A stretch of DNA of 64,000 bases from Paenibacillus sp. FSL R5-0766 (GTDB taxonomy: Bacteria; Bacillota; Bacilli; Paenibacillales; Paenibacillaceae): contig NZ_CP150227.1 in the NCBI RefSeq assembly GCF_037971845.1, forward strand, positions 1,550,001-1,614,000, written 5' to 3'. Below, piece after piece: positions 11,051 to 19,958 of this stretch (within the stretch, counting starts at the first letter, position 1; every line of letters starts with the position of its first letter). Made by a program: the position numbers and the translations under genes. The notes under the pieces were generated by a model. That model did no database searches, was not told the origin of the DNA, and saw only the letters and a list, made by a program, of their open reading frames with translations.

Positions 11051-11153
11051 CTCAAACGGTTAATCGCTTAACCGGGGTTGAAAGATTTACAGATTATTGT
11101 AAAATGAGTCACTTTCATTAATAGGCAAACGTTCATATTCCATTTACACATCC

Positions 11154-11198
11154 AACTGCAGGGACATCTCCAAACAGGGGAGTTCTTGCGGTTTTTTG
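11154..11198 (+). terminator. Rho-independent terminator after kimA
   Basis: The stem AACTGCA...TGCGGTT, with inner CTCC/GGGG pairing, is followed by six T. Confidence 0.75.
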
Positions 11199-11393
11199 TC
11201 ATGAAATCCGGTCTGGATACCGCTTTCGAATGGATACACATTTCCGTAAAGTCCCTTGTCCATGATTAACGTTACGTTGATTCAGAATGAATTTTGCAGT
11301 GACATTTGACTCGTACACTAGATAACGTGGTGCTGAAGTTAATATAACATTTCACACACACTGAATGCGTGAAACAAGGGGGAAGAAAATCCG
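11199..11393 (+). other. Upstream region of the ABC transporter operon
   Basis: 195 nt without a gene. A TTGACT at 11308-11313 has no good -10 at normal spacing. I see no clear operator or riboswitch. Confidence 0.3.
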
Positions 11394-12356
11394 ATGAGTG
11401 AGCTTGATAACCGGATCAGCTTGCCCGCCGCCAAACGGCGCGTATCCGGTACGAGTGCGCGCCGGACAGCCTCGCTGCGTGTGCAGCGAATGCGGGAGAA
11501 TCTGCTGGCCTATGGTTTCCTGGCACCATCGCTGCTTTTGTTTGCAGTGTTTCTGTTTTACCCGATGTTTAAATCTGTGTATCTCAGTCTGCATTCCACA
11601 GATCCGACGGGACAGATTGCGGCTTATGTAGGACTGGATAACTTCAAGGCTGTGTTCCAATCAGGACTGTTTATGCAAGGGATGAAAGTGACGTTACTAT
11701 TTGTGCTGTTTACAGTCCCCACAGGTATGTTGGCTGCTCTGATTCTGGCTGCACTGACTCACAACCGGTTCAAGGGAATGCGTGTGTTCCAATTTGTATT
11801 TTCTCTGCCCGTGGTGTTATCCGTCGGTTCGTCAGCGGTGATCTGGAAGTTTCTATTCCATCCGACCCTGGGCATGCTGAATTATCTGCTTGGCAAAGTA
11901 GGTATTGATCCAATTCCTTGGCTTACCAGCCCGGATTGGGCGTTGATCTCGATCTCCATCATGACAATCTGGATGAATCTAGGGTTCAACTACATTATTC
12001 TATCCAGTGGTCTGGCAGGCATCCCGGATGAGATCTATGAAAGTGCCAAGATTGACGGTGCAGGACCATTGCTGACGTTTCGCAAAATTTCGATGCCGCT
12101 ACTGTCACCAACGTTATTCTTTGTCACGGTTGTATCGATCATTGGTGCTTTTCAATCGTTCGGTCAGATCAACATTCTAACCCGGGGTGGCCCGATGGAC
12201 AGTACAAATGTTTTTGTATATTCCATCTATCAGGAAGCCTTCGTTAATTTCCGCTTTGGTACAGGTAGTGCACAGGCGCTGATCCTGTTTGTGGTGATTA
12301 TGCTGCTGACCCTGATCCAGTTCAAATGGGTAGAAAGGAAAGTGCATTACCAATGA
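11394..12356 (+). CDS. Sugar / glycerol-phosphate ABC transporter permease (UgpA/MalF type)
   Basis: A 320-aa inner-membrane permease of the CUT1 carbohydrate family. A short basic N-terminus is followed by six predicted transmembrane segments. The EAA loop that docks the ATPase is near residue 215 (DEIYESAKIDGAGPLLTFRKISMPLL). The ATG start lies behind AAGGGGGAAG. It overlaps the second permease by ATGA, so the two are translationally coupled. There is no ATPase gene nearby; such systems usually share an MsmX-type ATPase encoded elsewhere. The downstream binding protein resembles UgpB, which hints at glycerol-3-phosphate or its diesters. Confidence 0.9.
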   Translation: MSELDNRISLPAAKRRVSGTSARRTASLRVQRMRENLLAYGFLAPSLLLFAVFLFYPMFKSVYLSLHSTDPTGQIAAYVGLDNFKAVFQSGLFMQGMKVTLLFVLFTVPTGMLAALILAALTHNRFKGMRVFQFVFSLPVVLSVGSSAVIWKFLFHPTLGMLNYLLGKVGIDPIPWLTSPDWALISISIMTIWMNLGFNYIILSSGLAGIPDEIYESAKIDGAGPLLTFRKISMPLLSPTLFFVTVVSIIGAFQSFGQINILTRGGPMDSTNVFVYSIYQEAFVNFRFGTGSAQALILFVVIMLLTLIQFKWVERKVHYQ

Positions 12357-13174
12357 GTGCGACATGGACCAAAACGCTGTTGTATGTATTACTGACGATC
12401 TGTGCAGCGCTTGTATTGTATCCGGTGATGTACACCTTTTTCATGGCCGTGATGACGCCGGAAGATGCGAGTGCTTATCCGCCGCATATCATTCCAAATT
12501 CAATCGATCTGTCCAACTTTAGCGAAGTATTCGATATTGTTCCGATCGGTCGATTTATCGGCAATACCTTTCTTGTCGCAGGACTGACAACGCTTGGTCA
12601 ATTGATTACAGCGAGTATGGCAGCCTATGCTTTTGCGAAAATGCAGTTCAAAGGCAAAAACTTCATCTTCAGCATGTTTGTCGCAACGATGATGATTCCA
12701 TGGGAAGTGACGATGATCCCCAACTACCTGACAGTTCGCAGCTGGGGCTGGCTGGATAGTTACCAGGGGCTTACCGTGCCGTTTCTGGCAACGGCGTTTG
12801 GTACATTCCTGCTGAGACAGTTCTTCATGCAACTGCCCAAGGAATTGTTCGAGGCAGCGAGGATCGACGGTTGTGGTCATATCCGCTATTTTATATCGCA
12901 CGTCTTGCCATTGTCCCGTCCGGCACTTGGAACACTGGCAATCTATTCATTCTTAAGCATGTACAATTCGTATCTCTGGCCGCTGCTGGTGACAAATACA
13001 CCAGAAATGAGAACCGCACAGATCGGGATCTCGATGCTGGAGTTCCAGGAATCCACGGCGTGGAATCTTGTATTTGCCGGAACAGCAATGGTCATTCTAC
13101 CATCCTTGCTGTTATTGATCTTCGGGTTGAAACAGCTTGTCCGCGGAATGGCCGCAGGCGCGCTGAAGGGGTAA
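12353..13174 (+). CDS. Sugar / glycerol-phosphate ABC transporter permease (UgpE/MalG type)
   Basis: A 273-aa partner of the upstream permease, starting at ATG 12353 inside the ATGA overlap; an upstream in-frame GTG-like start is less likely. Six hydrophobic segments are visible. The EAA loop KELFEAARIDGCGHIRYFISHVLPLSRPAL lies near residue 165. It forms the membrane channel together with the first permease. About 380 nt separate it from the binding-protein gene, and that gap holds a short tandem repeat, a stem-loop and one copy of the dispersed palindromic element. Confidence 0.9.
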   Translation: MSATWTKTLLYVLLTICAALVLYPVMYTFFMAVMTPEDASAYPPHIIPNSIDLSNFSEVFDIVPIGRFIGNTFLVAGLTTLGQLITASMAAYAFAKMQFKGKNFIFSMFVATMMIPWEVTMIPNYLTVRSWGWLDSYQGLTVPFLATAFGTFLLRQFFMQLPKELFEAARIDGCGHIRYFISHVLPLSRPALGTLAIYSFLSMYNSYLWPLLVTNTPEMRTAQIGISMLEFQESTAWNLVFAGTAMVILPSLLLLIFGLKQLVRGMAAGALKG

Positions 13175-13223
13175 GAGGGGTAAGTTTTAATACTATTTAA
13201 TTGAATTGAAGTGGAAGCTCTGA

Positions 13224-13265
13224 AGGTTTTGATCTAAAGATTTTAATTTAGAGGTTTTGAATTAA
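13224..13265 (+). repeat. Three tandem 14-bp repeats
   Basis: Three abutting imperfect 14-mers read AGGTTTTGATCTAA, AGATTTTAATTTAG and AGGTTTTGAATTAA. They lie between the permease and binding-protein genes, directly before a stem-loop. Purpose unknown; a protein-binding array is possible. Confidence 0.55.
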
Positions 13266-13287
13266 ACCTTGTATTTTCGTACAAGGT
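13266..13287 (+). other. Stem-loop with TTCG-containing loop
   Basis: A perfect 8-bp stem ACCTTGTA / TACAAGGT has the loop TTTTCG. No T-run follows, so it is more likely an mRNA stabiliser or processing site than a terminator. Confidence 0.5.
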
Positions 13288-13351
13288 CTACAGTTTTAGA
13301 TACCAGGAGCGAATAAAATGAGGCTCGTGCTTCAAATAAAATGTTGAAATG

Positions 13352-13506
13352 AACGACGGTAGTAGTGGAGGGGACGAAATCGATTCTGAAGAAGCAAAGC
13401 GTTCGCCTTTATCACCGGATTTTCCCCTTTGAAAGGGGGGATGAAAAAATCCGGGGATAACAGCGATCAAAAGAACGATTCGTAACCGTAACGGCCACAC
13501 CGCGTC
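13352..13506 (+). repeat. Dispersed palindromic element, copy A
   Basis: Shares with the copies at 38.2, 46.3 and 54.9 kb the core AGCGTTCGCCTTTATC...CCGGATTTT...GGGGATAACAGCGATC, arranged as a long imperfect hairpin. The outer arms differ from the other copies but still pair: GACGAAATCGATTCT with AGAACGATTCGT. The inner hairpin is CCGGATTTTCCCC / GGGGGGATGAAAAAATCCGG. It sits 50 nt before the start of the binding-protein gene, within a presumed operon. Confidence 0.75.
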
Positions 13507-13557
13507 ATCCCCAAGATTTTATTGTACGCGAGCCATATAAAAGGAGAGCGATTTCGT

Positions 13558-14916
13558 TTGAAAAAAAGGGGAACATTTGCATTAATGCTGGCTGCACTCA
13601 TGTTGGTCATCTCCGCTTGCGGAACAAAAGCTGAAACAAGCAGCCCGGCAAGTGGAGCACCAGCAGAAGCAGCTGCAGCTGAAACAACACAATTGACGTG
13701 GTGGCACTCCATGTCTGGCGCAGGGGAGAAAGCCATTAACCAACTCGCTTCCGACTTTAACGCTAGCCATCCGGAAATTCAGGTAAAACCCATCTATCAA
13801 GGGAAGTACGATGAAAGTCTGAACAAGCTCAAAGCATCCATGGGCTCAGACAGCGGTCCTGACATTATCCAGGTCTACGAGATCGGTAGCAAGTTCATGA
13901 TTGATTCAGGCATGATTACGCCAGTACAACAGTTCATCGACAAGGATCAGTTCGACCTGTCCCAACTGGAGCCAAACATCATCCGATACTACACCATCGA
14001 TGGCAAATTGAACGCGATGCCGTTTAACACATCGAACCCGATTCTGTACTACAACAAGGATATGTTCAAAGCAGCAGGTTTGGACCCGGAGAACCCGCCG
14101 AAGACGTATGAAGAGTTTGAACAAGCGGCAAAAGCATTGGCGAAAGATGGTAAGCCAGGTGCATCCATGGCGATCTACGGCTGGTTTATGGAACAGTTCT
14201 TCGCAAACCAGAATGCAGATTATGTAAACAATGGAAACGGAAGAACCGAAGCAGCTACAGAGTCTCTGCTGAACTCCGAAGCTGGAGTGAAGACATTAAC
14301 GTGGTGGAAAAAGATGATCGACGAGAAAACCCTCTCCAATTTGGGGCGTAGCACAGACGATACGACAGCAGCATTTACAGCACAACAAATCGGTATGACC
14401 CTCGATTCCACTGCTGGCCTGCGTAAAATCGTAGAAGGTTCAGGTGGGAAGTTTGAACTGGGAACAGGCTTCCTGCCTCGTCCAGCGGATGCCAAAGAAG
14501 GCGGCGTTGTGGTGGGTGGAGCAAGCTTGTACATCATGAACAACAAATCGGAAGCACAACAACAAGCGGCATGGGAATTCATAAAGTACTTGGCTACACC
14601 AGAGGTGCAAGCGAACTGGAGTGTTGCGACAGGATACTTCCCTATTACGACAGCAGCCTACAATGAGCAAGTATTAAAGGATAATATGGCGAAGTACCCG
14701 CAATTCCAGACAGCAGTCGATCAATTGCACGCTTCCGCCGATTCGACAGCAACATCCGGGGCATTAATGGGTGTATTCCCGGAAGCGAGACAACTTGTCG
14801 AAGGAGCGATTGAAACGGTCCTGAATGGACAAGGTACACCACAGGAAGCATTGGATGCAGCAGCCAAACAAATTACAGACAAGATTGCGCAATATAACAG
14901 TACGGTGAAGAAATAA
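13558..14916 (+). CDS. UgpB-like ABC transporter substrate-binding lipoprotein
   Basis: A 452-aa extracellular lipoprotein. The start is TTG at 13558 behind AAAAGGAGAG, giving a basic and hydrophobic signal peptide that ends in the lipobox VISAC (Cys near residue 21). An Ala/Glu/Thr-rich linker comes next, then the bacterial binding-protein family 1 fold. Its opening TWWHSMSGAGEKAINQLA matches the start of mature UgpB, the glycerol-3-phosphate binding protein. It delivers substrate to the two upstream permeases. Separate high expression is expected for a binding protein, and the hairpin-rich region before it may help. It ends in a terminator at 14939-14984. Confidence 0.9.
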   Translation: MKKRGTFALMLAALMLVISACGTKAETSSPASGAPAEAAAAETTQLTWWHSMSGAGEKAINQLASDFNASHPEIQVKPIYQGKYDESLNKLKASMGSDSGPDIIQVYEIGSKFMIDSGMITPVQQFIDKDQFDLSQLEPNIIRYYTIDGKLNAMPFNTSNPILYYNKDMFKAAGLDPENPPKTYEEFEQAAKALAKDGKPGASMAIYGWFMEQFFANQNADYVNNGNGRTEAATESLLNSEAGVKTLTWWKKMIDEKTLSNLGRSTDDTTAAFTAQQIGMTLDSTAGLRKIVEGSGGKFELGTGFLPRPADAKEGGVVVGGASLYIMNNKSEAQQQAAWEFIKYLATPEVQANWSVATGYFPITTAAYNEQVLKDNMAKYPQFQTAVDQLHASADSTATSGALMGVFPEARQLVEGAIETVLNGQGTPQEALDAAAKQITDKIAQYNSTVKK

Positions 14917-14938
14917 TTGTAGACGCTTTGGATTAAAA

Positions 14939-14984
14939 ACAGATGCGGCGCTTATTAATGATCGTCGCATCTGTTGTAATTTTA
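14939..14984 (+). terminator. Hairpin terminator after binding-protein gene
   Basis: The stem ACAGATGCGGCG / CGTCGCATCTGT is 12 bp with one wobble pair, followed by TTGTAATTTT. Confidence 0.75.
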
Positions 14985-15391
14985 TGATATCCTCTGAGAC
15001 CTGAGACGGATTTTTCTTAATGTACAACCTGTTTGAACAAATGATTGCAACGTTGATAACAAGATGAACGTTAACAGGTTATGTCAGATCACAGGCCAAG
15101 TAACAAAAGTATGGCTTAAAAGGTTGAGGGATTGTATGTCGAAGTAAAAGATATCTGATAAACTTGTGTCAATAGTTCGGTTTCATATACCACGGATAGG
15201 CCTAAAGTCGAGATGACGATTTATGTAAAAAATCCTCCTACTCGCTAACAATCGGCAAAACCTACGAATAATTGCAGGATGTATTCATTCTCCAGACGTG
15301 ATATAGCTTAGAAAGATTTCGCGAAAATCAGCGGGTATTGTAAAAATTAGTTCTCTATAGGCAAATGAATATAATATGTTTAACGCCCTAG
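14985..15391. other. Gene-free stretch
   Basis: About 400 nt with many stops in all frames. The only features I see are a possible TTAGTT / TATAAT pair (17-nt spacing) ending at about 15376, just before a strong terminator, which could make a very short transcript. Nothing else is supported. Confidence 0.4.
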
Positions 15392-15431
15392 AAACAGCAT
15401 GCAGACTTCCATCTGCATGCTGTTTTTTTTA
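15392..15431 (+). terminator. Strong Rho-independent terminator
   Basis: The perfect 13-bp stem AACAGCATGCAGA / TCTGCATGCTGTT is followed by eight T. No gene lies within 470 nt upstream on the plus strand, which leaves its transcript unknown. Confidence 0.9.
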
Positions 15432-15504
15432 CTAATTTGTGCCTGTTAATTTTCACCAATTGAAGGTATAGTAGACAGGATTATATTGAAGGAGTGTTGA
15501 CGAC

Positions 15505-15717
15505 ATGCAAGAACAACCCGTTTTAATCGCGCTATTTGCCATAGCGGCAGGAATTTTTAGTTTACTCGGTGGTATCAACAATTGGGATTGGTTTATGAAG
15601 AGTTTCAGAGCAGGAATTTTTGTGAAGACTATTGGAAGACAGGGCGCAAGAGTGGTATATGGTATTCTCGGTGTTGTCATGATTGTCATTGGTGTACTAC
15701 TGTTACTGATCGGATAG
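15505..15717 (+). CDS. Imm17-like small membrane protein
   Basis: A 70-aa protein starting with ATG behind AAGGAGTG. It has two hydrophobic segments (about residues 5-22 and 50-69) around a short polar loop with NWDWFMKS and FVKTIGRQGARVVYGILG. This matches what I know of the immunity-17 family, small membrane proteins proposed as immunity factors of polymorphic toxins. No toxin gene is nearby, so any immunity role is doubtful here, and a general membrane role is as likely. Confidence 0.7.
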   Translation: MQEQPVLIALFAIAAGIFSLLGGINNWDWFMKSFRAGIFVKTIGRQGARVVYGILGVVMIVIGVLLLLIG

Positions 15718-15902
15718 ATATTGGAAATGAACGAACTCACCAAGTATCATCTACATACGATGTTCATGAGCGAAGGCGAAGTAAGAGGATATGTGAGAAG
15801 AGTCAAATGGAAAAAGCGTGTGAATGCTTAAAGTAGCAGTATGCAGTATGACCAGGATAGAATATCAAATCAAATAGCATGCCTGAAAAAATCATAGTCA
15901 AA

Positions 15903-15938
15903 ACAAAAGACCACCGAAAAATTTCGGTGGTCTTTTTA
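15903..15938. terminator. Bidirectional terminator
   Basis: The stem AAAGACCACCGAAA / TTTCGGTGGTCTTT is flanked by A and T runs. It lies just past the 3' end of the minus-strand osmoprotectant permease gene and can also stop plus-strand transcription. Confidence 0.9.
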
Positions 15939-15969
15939 CCAAATTCAGGTTTATCCATCTCAATCTGGT

Positions 15970-18558
15970 TTAATTATCTTTTAAGTCTTCAACAGAGTTG
16001 ATATCCATATACGTTGGAACAACCAGACCTTGCTTGACTCCAGTCATACTGACAGCGATATCTTCGATCTTGTCTCCATATGTTTTCCAGTAGTCTCCAT
16101 GTGTAAGCGGGAGCCATACGGCTGGAGAAGCATCGATATCACCTGCTGCCAAGCCTGCCCACATGGGGCCAGCTTCAACTTGTAGTGCTTTGACGGTATA
16201 ACCGAGATCTGTCTCCAGCACATACTTCATCAGGTTGGTACTCGCAATCTCAGAGTCCCATGCAACATAACCGAGACGTAAATTGTCACCTTTAACAGGG
16301 GTTAACCCTTTGGTCCACTCTTCAATTTGGTCCGGATGTTTTTCTGCATAAGTCTTGGCAGCTTCTTCAGGCGAAACGCCCTTTTGAATGTCTACCATGA
16401 TTTCACTCATTTGATCCGCAGTCCAATTAAAACGAGAGAAGAACTCATAGGCAACGGGATGATCTTCTTTGATTCCCTTACGTCCAACCGTGTGAACTTC
16501 CTCTGCATCGCCAAAAATCAAGTCGGGGTCGTCCAAATACTTCAGATCATACTGATTGAACATCCAGTGCGGAGTCCAACCCGTAACGATGATTGGTTCT
16601 TCATTTTTATAAGCTTTGTCCAGCGATGCAGTCATCGCGGCTCCAGAGCCTTCAATCAGATTCCAGTTAGACAAATCATAATGCTTAATGGCGTTTGCTG
16701 TGGCCTTCATCAGACCTGCACCTGGATCAATACCAACGATTTGGTGATTAACCTCTTCACCCACATTAGCACTTGCCGATGGAGTGGAAGAAGCGGCACC
16801 TGTCTCCAGATCTGCAATCGAATTGACTTCGGTCATGTAACTAGGAACCACGAGGCCTGTACGTACACCTGTCATATTGGCCCCCAGATCGTCCACCTGG
16901 TCTTTGTAACGTTCCCAGTAGTCTGCGTGTGTCAATGGCAGCCAAGCTGCTGGAGAGGCATCTACGTCGCCTGAGGCAACACCCGTCCACATCGGTCCGG
17001 CTTCGACTTGCAGAGCGTTAACTTTATAACCCAATTCGTTTTCCATCACATATTTCAGCAAGTTGGTACTTGCGATTTCGGAATCCCAAGCCACATAGCT
17101 CAGTTTGAATGCATCACCGTTCACTGGAGTCAGACCTTTGGTCCACTCAGCAATCTGATCGGCATGTTTCTCGGCATAAGCTTTAGCTGCTTCTTCTGCG
17201 GATGTGCCACCCTGGATAGCAGTCATCATTTCACCCATTTCATCCGAGGTCCATTGGAAACGGGACAGGAATTCAAACGCAACAGGGTGATCTTCTTTCA
17301 GACCTTTACGGGCGATGGTATGAATTTCTTCAGCATCACCGAAAGATTTCTCAGGGTCTTCCAGATATTTCAGATCATACTTGTTGAACATCCAGTGTGG
17401 AGTCCAACCTGTAATAATGATTGGATCTTCATTTTTGATCGCTTTGTCCAGTGTGGCCGTCATGGCTGCACCAGATCCTTCAATCAGAGTCCAGTCAGTC
17501 AATTTATAGTCTTCGATCGCTTTTGCAGCAGACTTCATGATACCAGCCCCTGGATCGATACCAATAATCTGGTAGCTCACTTCTTGACCTACAGCATTGG
17601 CTGCTGAATTGTTGCCACCAGCCGAAGTTGTGCCACCAACGAAGTATTGTGAGAAACCAGCTACAAGCACAAGGAATGTTGCCGCAGCAGTGATCCATGC
17701 TTTTTGCTTGGCTGTAATACGTGAGGTCTTTTTGCGACCTGGCATAAACACATTTTGTGTAAAACGGTCCAGAACAATCGCGAGTACAACAACGGCCAGA
17801 CCGGCTTCGAAACCTTTACCGATTTGTAGTTGTGTTACAGCACGATAGACTTCCGCACCAATACCTTGTGCACCGATCATGGATGCAATAACAACCATGG
17901 ATAGTGACAACATGATGGTCTGGTTAATACCGGACATCACGGTAGGCAAAGCGAGTGGAAGTTGTACTTTGAACAACTTTTGCATGGAAGTTGAGCCGAA
18001 TGCATCGGCTGCTTCAACCAATTCACCAGATACCTGTCTGATACCCAGGTGAGTCAGACGAATCGTTGGGGGAATCGCAAATATAACAGACGCGATAACA
18101 CCTGGAACGACACCTAGACTAAAGAATGTAACCGCAGGCAGCAAGTAGACAAATGCAGGCATTGTCTGCATGAAGTCAAGCAGCGGTGTAATGATACGCG
18201 CCGCAGTTTTACTGTATGCAAGCCAGATTCCGACAGGCACACCAAGCAGGATCGAAACCAATCCTGAAGTGATAACCAGACCGAGTGTGTCCATCGATTG
18301 GGACCAGTATCCCAAGTTATCTACGAGCAAGAACCCGATAACCGTAAATAGTGTCAGTGGGAGTCGTCCTACGAGGAATGCAAGAACACCCAATATGGCA
18401 ATGAACAGGAGCGGATGGGGCAGCAAAAACAGCCCGGAGAAATATCCGACAACCGCTTGAATAACGGTGGAAATTACATTAAACAATCCGGATAGCGAGG
18501 AGCTCATCCAGTCAACGATGGATTCAATCCACGACGCTAGTGGTATTTTGGGAATCAT
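15970..18558 (-). CDS. opuABC: Glycine betaine ABC permease fused to two substrate-binding domains
   Basis: An 862-aa fusion. Residues 1-290 are an OpuAB/ProW-type permease with the docking segment VEAADAFGSTSMQKLFKVQLPLALPTVM. A single hydrophobic anchor follows near 290-310, then two consecutive OpuAC-type binding domains (about 325-590 and 610-862), joined by a Ser/Ala-rich linker. Both keep the aromatic ligand-cage words GWTPHWMF, VAWDSEIAS and AWLPLTH. Lactococcal OpuABC is a permease with one such domain; two in tandem is unusual. The ATG is behind AAAGGAGG and overlaps the ATPase gene by 35 nt. It imports glycine betaine or related solutes under osmotic stress. Confidence 0.93.
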   Translation of the reverse strand: MIPKIPLASWIESIVDWMSSSLSGLFNVISTVIQAVVGYFSGLFLLPHPLLFIAILGVLAFLVGRLPLTLFTVIGFLLVDNLGYWSQSMDTLGLVITSGLVSILLGVPVGIWLAYSKTAARIITPLLDFMQTMPAFVYLLPAVTFFSLGVVPGVIASVIFAIPPTIRLTHLGIRQVSGELVEAADAFGSTSMQKLFKVQLPLALPTVMSGINQTIMLSLSMVVIASMIGAQGIGAEVYRAVTQLQIGKGFEAGLAVVVLAIVLDRFTQNVFMPGRKKTSRITAKQKAWITAAATFLVLVAGFSQYFVGGTTSAGGNNSAANAVGQEVSYQIIGIDPGAGIMKSAAKAIEDYKLTDWTLIEGSGAAMTATLDKAIKNEDPIIITGWTPHWMFNKYDLKYLEDPEKSFGDAEEIHTIARKGLKEDHPVAFEFLSRFQWTSDEMGEMMTAIQGGTSAEEAAKAYAEKHADQIAEWTKGLTPVNGDAFKLSYVAWDSEIASTNLLKYVMENELGYKVNALQVEAGPMWTGVASGDVDASPAAWLPLTHADYWERYKDQVDDLGANMTGVRTGLVVPSYMTEVNSIADLETGAASSTPSASANVGEEVNHQIVGIDPGAGLMKATANAIKHYDLSNWNLIEGSGAAMTASLDKAYKNEEPIIVTGWTPHWMFNQYDLKYLDDPDLIFGDAEEVHTVGRKGIKEDHPVAYEFFSRFNWTADQMSEIMVDIQKGVSPEEAAKTYAEKHPDQIEEWTKGLTPVKGDNLRLGYVAWDSEIASTNLMKYVLETDLGYTVKALQVEAGPMWAGLAAGDIDASPAVWLPLTHGDYWKTYGDKIEDIAVSMTGVKQGLVVPTYMDINSVEDLKDN

Positions 18559-19753
18559 TCACAAGTTCCTCCTTTACTGCAACTTCACCGCTAAGTGCAC
18601 CCAGCAGGGCACCGCGGACGATAACACCTTGCAGACGGCCATTCTCACCAACAACAGCGAGAGGCACATGGGCTGAACTTACAATTTCGAACAATTCATG
18701 AATCAGGGTCTCAGGCGACACAGTAGGCCCGTCCGTGATCAGAATGTCTTTTAATACTTTGTTTTCACGCATCGCACGAGAAGCGTCTTCTGCTGTAATG
18801 ACACCAAGCAGCTTCTTCGAACGGTCAATGACAAACAGGTTGGAAACGCCACTTTCGCGCATTAATTCGAGGGCAACGCGAGGTCCGCGGTCAAGCGTGA
18901 TTGTTTCAGGGCGACGCATTACGTGAGATGCTGTAAGGACCTTGGACAGATCCACGTCTTCGACGAAGCGGGCCACATATGAGTTGGCCGGTTGAATCAT
19001 GATTTCTTCCGGTGTACCGATCTGCACAACTGCGCCGTCTTTCATGAGGGCAATACGATCGCCGATGCGCAGCGCTTCGTCCAAGTCATGGGTAATGAAA
19101 ATAATGGTCTTTTTCATTTTATCCTGAAGCTCGATCAACTCATCTTGCATATCACGACGAATCAATGGATCAAGTGCACTGAAGGCTTCATCCATCAGTA
19201 GTACTTCCGGGTCATTGGCAAGTGCACGCGCTAAGCCGACACGTTGCTGCATCCCGCCACTGAGTTCATCTGGCATTTTGTCTTCCCAGCCCTTAAGGCC
19301 AACCAGCTCAAGTGAGGTTTTTGCCTTCTCCCGGCGTACTTCCTTATCTACTTTTTGTATTTCCAATCCATACTCCACATTATCAAGAACGGTACGGTGC
19401 GGGAATAACGCAAACTTCTGGAAGACCATGCTAATCGTTTTCCGGCGCACTTCGCGCAATTGTTCTTTGTTCATCTTGCGTAGATCCTTACCATGGACCA
19501 GAATTTCTCCGGATGTTGGTTCAATCAGACGATTGAACATCCGAACCAGTGTGGATTTACCACTACCAGACAGCCCCATAATAACGAAAATTTCGCCTTC
19601 CTTAATGTCCATGTTGACCCGGTTGACACCAACCGTTATCTGTTTTTCTTTGGCCAACTTTTCTTTACCCCAACCTTGCTCCAGTAATTGCAGACCTTGC
19701 TCGGTTTGGGGTCCAAACAATTTACTTACGTTTCTCACTTCAAGTATGGTCAT
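18524..19753 (-). CDS. opuAA: Glycine betaine/proline ABC transporter ATPase with CBS domains
   Basis: A 409-aa ATPase. The start is the ATG at 19753 behind GAAGGGGTG; the frame stays open upstream but lacks a ribosome binding site. It has Walker A GLSGSGKS, a Q-loop (VFQKFALFPHRTV), the signature LSGGMQQR and Walker B VLLMDEAFSALD. After about residue 280 two CBS domains follow (MRESGVSNLFVID, VSSAHVPLAVV), which in OpuA-type systems sense ionic strength or c-di-AMP. It is the first gene of the operon, controlled from a promoter overlapped by a palindrome, with the GbsR-type gene divergent. Confidence 0.94.
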   Translation of the reverse strand: MTILEVRNVSKLFGPQTEQGLQLLEQGWGKEKLAKEKQITVGVNRVNMDIKEGEIFVIMGLSGSGKSTLVRMFNRLIEPTSGEILVHGKDLRKMNKEQLREVRRKTISMVFQKFALFPHRTVLDNVEYGLEIQKVDKEVRREKAKTSLELVGLKGWEDKMPDELSGGMQQRVGLARALANDPEVLLMDEAFSALDPLIRRDMQDELIELQDKMKKTIIFITHDLDEALRIGDRIALMKDGAVVQIGTPEEIMIQPANSYVARFVEDVDLSKVLTASHVMRRPETITLDRGPRVALELMRESGVSNLFVIDRSKKLLGVITAEDASRAMRENKVLKDILITDGPTVSPETLIHELFEIVSSAHVPLAVVGENGRLQGVIVRGALLGALSGEVAVKEELVNDSQNTTSVVD

Positions 19754-19928
19754 GTTTTCACCCCTTCTGATGTGTTGTGCACTTCGAACGGCTTTCAGCA
19801 TCCATAAGCCCATACACTTATGCGCCCAGCCACGAAATCCGGTAGTTGTTGCTTCGCTTCCCGTCTTTCTGGGTAACGAGTTTAATACTAACAATACTTA
19901 ACCAGTATATCAACCGAATAAACAGTAC

Positions 19929-19958
19929 ATAATGTTTGTACAGTAAAAACTGTACAAA
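19929..19958 (-). promoter_or_regulatory. opu operon promoter overlapped by GbsR-type operator
   Basis: On the minus strand TTGTAC (19952-19957), a 17-nt spacer and CATTAT (19929-19934) form a promoter. A perfect 10-bp inverted repeat TTTGTACAGT-aaaa-ACTGTACAAA (19935-19958) fills the -35 and spacer, so a bound dimer would block polymerase. The neighbouring GbsR-type regulator is the obvious candidate. Confidence 0.75.

Noticed and set aside
13352..13506. Palindrome copy A as a plain terminator
   Set aside because: It lacks a terminal T-run and is far longer than a terminator; it shares specific core words with three other loci.
16327..17607. Plus-strand frames of about 200 aa opposite the opu permease
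   Set aside because: Mirror images of the duplicated binding domains on the minus strand; they resemble each other only because the real gene is repeated.
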